In this document: positions 60,292 to 64,000 of the stretch, piece after piece
How positions within the stretch are numbered: position 1 is the stretch's first letter
How the letters are laid out: each line of letters starts with the position of its first letter
From: Flammeovirgaceae bacterium UBA6059
GTDB taxonomy: Bacteria > Bacteroidota > Bacteroidia > Cytophagales > Cyclobacteriaceae
DNA: 64,000 nucleotides
NCBI GenBank assembly: GCA_002435755.1
Contig: DIYH01000027.1
Span: forward strand, 1-64,000
Direction: 5' to 3'
Translations under genes and position numbers: made by a program
Notes under the pieces: model-generated
Database searches by the model: none
The model's input: the letters and a program-made list of their open reading frames with translations, nothing else
What the model was told of the DNA's origin: nothing

Positions 60292-61168
60292 GGTCATCAA
60301 GTCCGGTACCATGTCAACGATTCAGGACGGGGGCCGGCATGGCTATCGTGGCTATGGGCTCCCTACGAGCGGTTTTATGGATATGGTTTCAGCATATCAG
60401 GCCAACGAAATAGTCGGAAATCAAAGAAATGGGAGCCTCATCGAAATGATACAGGTGGGTGCTACATTAAAGTTTCTACAGGACTGTGCTATAGCCATCA
60501 CTGGCGCAAACATGAGCGCAATGCTCAATGGCCAAATCGTTCAACGCTATCAGCAAATATCTGTGAAATCAGGTGACCAGTTATCTTTTGGACTGGCAAA
60601 AAGCAACATGATTGGCTATTTGGCTATTGGTGGTCAGTGGCACATAGACGCCATCTTTGGTAGCACTGCAACTTATGCACGGGCAGCCTTGGGGGGTATT
60701 AAAGGACGTCCGCTGAAGGTAGGTGATGAGATAAGCATCACTCCATCAAAAAACAAGCATCATCACTTCCCTGAACACAAGATCTGGTCTTATGAACCTG
60801 GGCGTGTACTTCGACTAATCAAAGGACCGGAGTGTACACAAGAGATGACAAAGTGGCTTGAACGATCAACTTTCAAAGTCTCCAACCAGTGGGACCGCAT
60901 GGGAGTAAGACTCAAAACTGAAACTCCTTTGCTGAAAGAGACCTTCTTACTCTCTTGCCCGTTAGCGGTAGGTACTATCCAACTACCTCCAGATGGACAA
61001 CCCATAGCCGTAATGGCTGACGGCCAGACCACCGGAGGTTACCCACGCTTAGGCACAATTATCAAGGCCGATATAGCATACCTTGCCCAGCAAAAGCCAG
61101 GCACAACCTTGCGCTTCGCTTTTGTAGAAGCGTCATATGCCATAAATATTGCCAAATGGGTTTTTTAA
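60272..61168 (+). CDS. pxpC: 5-oxoprolinase subunit C
   Basis: 298 residues from ATG 60272, inside the end of pxpB (20-base overlap); the frame goes back to 60224. PxpC/KipA signature: VIKSGTMSTIQDGGRHGYRG, YGLPTSGFMDMVSAYQANEI, and QPIAVMADGQTTGGYPRLGT. This family is often misnamed biotin-dependent carboxyltransferase; within pxpABC it is 5-oxoprolinase. It ends the operon. Confidence 0.95.
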   Translation: MSQPLLKVIKSGTMSTIQDGGRHGYRGYGLPTSGFMDMVSAYQANEIVGNQRNGSLIEMIQVGATLKFLQDCAIAITGANMSAMLNGQIVQRYQQISVKSGDQLSFGLAKSNMIGYLAIGGQWHIDAIFGSTATYARAALGGIKGRPLKVGDEISITPSKNKHHHFPEHKIWSYEPGRVLRLIKGPECTQEMTKWLERSTFKVSNQWDRMGVRLKTETPLLKETFLLSCPLAVGTIQLPPDGQPIAVMADGQTTGGYPRLGTIIKADIAYLAQQKPGTTLRFAFVEASYAINIAKWVF

Positions 61169-61325
61169 AAGGTTTTCATTTTGATAAGTGACTGATCACT
61201 ATTATTGATCACCACCCAAAGTAGAGCTCGTAGAAATTCAACTTCGATTTTCACCAGTTCAACGACTTTTCACAATCCTTCTTCATGCCTTATATACGTT
61301 TGGTCTCATCTAGCGGAAATAAGTG

Positions 61326-62852
61326 ATGAAGTATTACCACCAACCTATTTTTTTACTTGGCATGCTGTTACTGGCTTTTGGATCAGTGCAAGCCTCAGAA
61401 AAAGACAAAAAAGCCAAGAAAGCTTTCTTTTCATTTGCCCATGCTTCCAGTGAAGTAAACGGATCCGTAAACTCAGAATTTCGGGAAAACGGCCCTCTGG
61501 TCACACTTGATGGACAGACCATGTTTTTTAGCAGATCGTTACATCCTGACAATGTGGGAGGCGAAAGTGATTTCGAAGATATATGGTACTCCCAGTGGAA
61601 TGAAGAAAAAGAGGCCTGGGATGAAGCCGTGAGGTTTCCTTTTTTCAATAACGAGTTCCCCAATTTTATTAACTCGGTAGCCATAGACAATGGTGTCCCT
61701 ACTGTGGTTTTGGGTAATGATTATAGCAATCCAAAAAAGATCAAAGAAGGTCTTTCCTACAGCCGGTTCGTCAATAACCAATGGACCAATCCTGTAAAGT
61801 ACGAAATCGAGAATTTTGTAAACTTTTCAGAAAGAGTTGACTACTTCGTAAATGAGGACGCCAGCATTCTGTTATTCTCGGGGGTCATGGACTACAATCG
61901 CTATGACCGACAGATCTATATCAGTGAAAAAATCAATGAATCAACCTGGTCGACTCCAGTAGAGCTTGCTGCAGTCAATACCGACGGAGATGACATAGCG
62001 CCATACATGGTGGACAATAAATACCTGTTTTTCTCCTCTGATAGTCTTGGCGGATACGGGGGCAAAGACATTTTCGTGATGCAACGGTTAAACCAACTTG
62101 GTTGGGATAAGTGGACTGAGCCGATCAATCTTGGCCCTCTAGTCAACGACGAAAACGACAATGTTTACTTTCATTATTCTAAGGTGAGAAACATGGCCTA
62201 CCTGACCAAGGGCACTCATGAGGATGACATGGATATAGTACAGATCAAGCTCTTTCTCGAAGAGGAGATCTTCGCGCATCTGAATGGAAAATCAGGATGT
62301 ACAGCTCGGTCATTTTACGAGAATAGATTTGATAGTGATGTATCCACTCATGAATCTCAGAAGTGCTTCGACTATCAAGTAGTGGAGATGGACAGGCTAG
62401 ATACTGAAGACAAAAGTTTCATCTGGCATTTTGGGGACGAAACCATTGGGTATGGTATTAGTACAGAGCATTGCTACAATGAGCCTGGGACGTATATGGT
62501 GAACTTCTCTATTGTGGAAAACAAAACGCAATTTCAGTTTGATGATGAGTACAATTTTCAAGTAGAAATATTTGATGATATGAAGCTAGTGCTCGATGAG
62601 ATACATCAAGCCGGCAGATCGTTAAACCATAAAGCTTACACGGCCGGTATACTTAACCTACCAAAGGAGGTAGTCGAAGTAACTTACTATTGGAACTTTG
62701 GTGATGGCAACTATGGCTGTGGTACGAGTGTAGAGCATGATTACATCTATGGTGAAACATTTAAAGTTACGGTCACTGCAGTCTTCGAACTTGAAGACGA
62801 AACGATACAATTGACCAAGTCAATCGAAACTAAAGTAGATCCGACGTTATGA
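61326..62852 (+). CDS. Exported beta-propeller protein with two PKD-like domains
   Basis: 508 residues from ATG 61326 (a GTG precedes it directly). Signal peptide to about residue 24 (LLLAFGSVQASE). Residues about 50-310 form a WD40-like/PD40 propeller (ENGPLVTLDGQTMFFSRSLH; YMVDNKYLFFSSDSLGGYGG with KDIFVMQRL), of the type found next to OmpA domains. Two PKD-like domains follow: SFIWHFGDETIGYGISTEHC and YYWNFGDGNYGCGTSVEHDY. There is no OmpA or sorting domain at the end. The next gene overlaps by 4 bases, so the two proteins probably act together at the cell surface or in the periplasm. Confidence 0.82.
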   Translation: MKYYHQPIFLLGMLLLAFGSVQASEKDKKAKKAFFSFAHASSEVNGSVNSEFRENGPLVTLDGQTMFFSRSLHPDNVGGESDFEDIWYSQWNEEKEAWDEAVRFPFFNNEFPNFINSVAIDNGVPTVVLGNDYSNPKKIKEGLSYSRFVNNQWTNPVKYEIENFVNFSERVDYFVNEDASILLFSGVMDYNRYDRQIYISEKINESTWSTPVELAAVNTDGDDIAPYMVDNKYLFFSSDSLGGYGGKDIFVMQRLNQLGWDKWTEPINLGPLVNDENDNVYFHYSKVRNMAYLTKGTHEDDMDIVQIKLFLEEEIFAHLNGKSGCTARSFYENRFDSDVSTHESQKCFDYQVVEMDRLDTEDKSFIWHFGDETIGYGISTEHCYNEPGTYMVNFSIVENKTQFQFDDEYNFQVEIFDDMKLVLDEIHQAGRSLNHKAYTAGILNLPKEVVEVTYYWNFGDGNYGCGTSVEHDYIYGETFKVTVTAVFELEDETIQLTKSIETKVDPTL

Positions 62853-63814
62853 AAAGCATCACAGTTCTCACAATCAGTCTTGTTTGCTTATTCACTTTTC
62901 GGGTATCCGCTCAGATGGTTCCAGGAGAGTTCGAGCAAATTGACTTTCTCATTACATTCGGAAAGTCATGCCCCACAAACTGGGGAGATGACGACTACAG
63001 TCAAACATTCTTTTTCATTATTCCCGAGTCTTTTACTCATCCTGTCTACATCAGAGTATTCGATCCCGACATAGGTGGTGAGCATGACCAGGCCAATGGA
63101 GAATTCGATACCAAGATCAAATATGAGGTTTATGGTGGTTCTGGCACTTACTCCGAACCAGATGCACGCACCATACATCCTAAAGGCAACTACAAAAGCG
63201 GCACATTGATAGCCACGAAGACGTTCGGGCAAAATGAGCTCTATGATAACGAGTGGTACTCATTTGGTCCCATCAATCCCTTAGAAGGAGAATTTGTTGA
63301 TGAGTTGGATGGTTATGTGATCAAAATCATTGCTGAAGGTGTAAGAGGCAATGACGGCAATCTCTACAAGTATTTTTTAAGCACGCAGCACGATGCTAAC
63401 AAAGATGTGGAAGGCGCTAACGCCTTTACTTATGAGTATAGCTTTAGGTTACCAGAGAGCGCACGCCAGGTAGTACATCTTTATCCTTTTATAGATCGAA
63501 ATGTCGTATCTATAAAGCAGCACAACTTTGATCTTGATGATGAAGCTCAAGTTATGCTGTATTCGGTATCAAAAAACAGGCACAATGGTAATATCAGTGG
63601 AAATGACGTCTGGAGCCAAAGCAAGCATCTGATTGATGAAGAAGAAAAGAACAGTACACTAGACATTCAGATACTGAAGACAAAACCAAGCCACAATGAC
63701 GTGGTAGCCTACGTCACCAATCAATATGACGAAGCTGTGGCCTTCTTCTCAAACCCCATCGGTGGACCTCCCAAATACAAGTACAAGGTGAACGTCAAAC
63801 GCAAAAACGATTGA
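62849..63814 (+). CDS. Exported protein of unknown function, partner of the propeller protein
   Basis: A 321-residue exported protein: signal peptide ending RVSAQ near residue 22. The mature chain is beta-rich, with PTNWGDDDYSQTFFFIIPES, VYIRVFDPDIGGEHDQANGE and SARQVVHLYPFIDRNVVSIK, and contains acidic loops that could bind Ca2+. I do not recognise the family. The start ATGA overlaps the propeller gene's stop, and a strong terminator follows at 63837-63863. Confidence 0.7.
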   Translation: MKSITVLTISLVCLFTFRVSAQMVPGEFEQIDFLITFGKSCPTNWGDDDYSQTFFFIIPESFTHPVYIRVFDPDIGGEHDQANGEFDTKIKYEVYGGSGTYSEPDARTIHPKGNYKSGTLIATKTFGQNELYDNEWYSFGPINPLEGEFVDELDGYVIKIIAEGVRGNDGNLYKYFLSTQHDANKDVEGANAFTYEYSFRLPESARQVVHLYPFIDRNVVSIKQHNFDLDDEAQVMLYSVSKNRHNGNISGNDVWSQSKHLIDEEEKNSTLDIQILKTKPSHNDVVAYVTNQYDEAVAFFSNPIGGPPKYKYKVNVKRKND

Positions 63815-63836
63815 CAAATATGTAATTCGCTAGGTC

Positions 63837-63863
63837 AGAGGCTGTCTCAAAAGGGCAGCCTCT
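63837..63863. terminator. Terminator hairpin, probably bidirectional
   Basis: AGAGGCTG / CAGCCTCT, an 8-bp stem followed by TTTTAT, 22 bases after the preceding stop. It also lies just beyond the stop of the partial minus-strand frame at 63866, so it can serve both. The GGCTGTCTCAAAA part also resembles ends of some insertion sequences. Confidence 0.75.
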
Positions 63864-63865
63864 TT

Positions 63866-64000
63866 TTATATCTCTTGAGGTCTTTCGAAGAATTCAATCC
63901 TCGCACCCACCCGATCCCAAGAGCGGAATTTATGAAGTTGAGCTGAGATGGAACCGAGGCTATAGGGGTGCTTCTTGGGGGTCCTGTAGTTCAAGAACAC
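63866..64000 (-). CDS. Partial minus-strand reading frame at the window edge
   Basis: An open frame of 44 codons enters from the right edge and ends TAA at 63866. Its C-terminal residues read VFLNYRTPKKHPYSLGSISA, then QLHKFRSWDRVGARIEFFER and PQEI. The stop lies right at a terminator, which supports a real gene end. It is too short to name; a protein with a basic C-terminus is all that can be said, and a chance open frame is possible. Confidence 0.35.
   Translation of the reverse strand: MFLNYRTPKKHPYSLGSISAQLHKFRSWDRVGARIEFFERPQEI

Noticed and set aside
60272..61168. Biotin-dependent carboxyltransferase
   Set aside because: The family name is historical; order and overlap with pxpA and pxpB identify 5-oxoprolinase subunit C.
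1..64000. CRISPR array or tandem repeat array
   Set aside because: No regularly spaced repeats were seen in any gap.

Overview
The window looks like a chromosomal segment of a Bacteroidota bacterium, most likely a marine or soil member of the Cytophagales. I infer this from family content, not from a marker gene. The signs are a TonB-dependent receptor followed by a HmuY-type lipoprotein and a DUF6607 protein, AraC regulators with a seven-helix membrane domain, many short lipoproteins with a Cys-Gly/Asp-rich start, TAnnTTTG-type -7 promoter elements, and mostly weak Shine-Dalgarno sites. No rRNA, complete tRNA, CRISPR array or intact insertion sequence was found.

Layout. 0-3 kb: a minus-strand, fully overlapping operon (TetR, DUF4442 hotdog, transglutaminase-like, DinB, NUDIX) behind a perfect palindromic operator. 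3-5.9 kb: an A+T-rich stand-alone reverse transcriptase with a long helical C-terminus, resembling defence RTs, followed by small repeats and a beta-barrel protein. 5.9-19 kb: mixed secreted and metabolic genes (alpha/beta hydrolase, flavin monooxygenase, TPR lipoprotein, PQQ-type sugar dehydrogenase, 7TM-AraC regulator, a large BNR-propeller protein). 19-26 kb: Na+/H+ antiporter, universal stress protein, DsrE, glutaminyl cyclotransferase, SCP2, and a second TetR/thioesterase module with two operators. 26-32 kb: a haem/iron-uptake locus (LuxR-type regulator, TonB receptor, HmuY-like, DoxX, DUF6607) in which two genes share a near-identical palindromic box at their starts.

33-40 kb: an accessory stretch of small enzymes and binding proteins (VOC, SnoaL, DinB, AraC, and an ArsR-SRPBCC-SRPBCC-DoxX-YdeI operon with a readable promoter and operator, DUF6157, DUF1801). 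40-45.5 kb: 7TM-AraC regulator, DJ-1/PfpI lipoprotein, a serine-hydrolase homologue that has lost its catalytic residues, an S41 protease and an outer-membrane-like protein.

45.7-55.8 kb: the most unusual part. Two operons converge. The plus-strand one encodes a RibD-type reductase, a zinc-free MDR dehydrogenase, a PTPS-fold protein lacking a canonical zinc ligand and the catalytic Cys, a GT4 glycosyltransferase, an isoprenylcysteine-methyltransferase-like membrane protein and two SAM methyltransferases. The minus-strand one encodes an LtaS-like phosphotransferase/sulfatase, a CDP-alcohol phosphatidyltransferase, a flippase and a DUF6625 glycosyltransferase-like protein. Together they read as a pathway making and exporting a pterin-like or sugar-lipid conjugate of unknown structure.

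56-64 kb: GyrI-like, DUF1801 and CYTH proteins, then a 5-oxoprolinase operon (pxpABC) led by an Nramp-fold transporter without the metal-binding motif, then a two-gene secreted propeller/PKD unit and a strong terminator shared with the 3' end of a gene that runs off the window.
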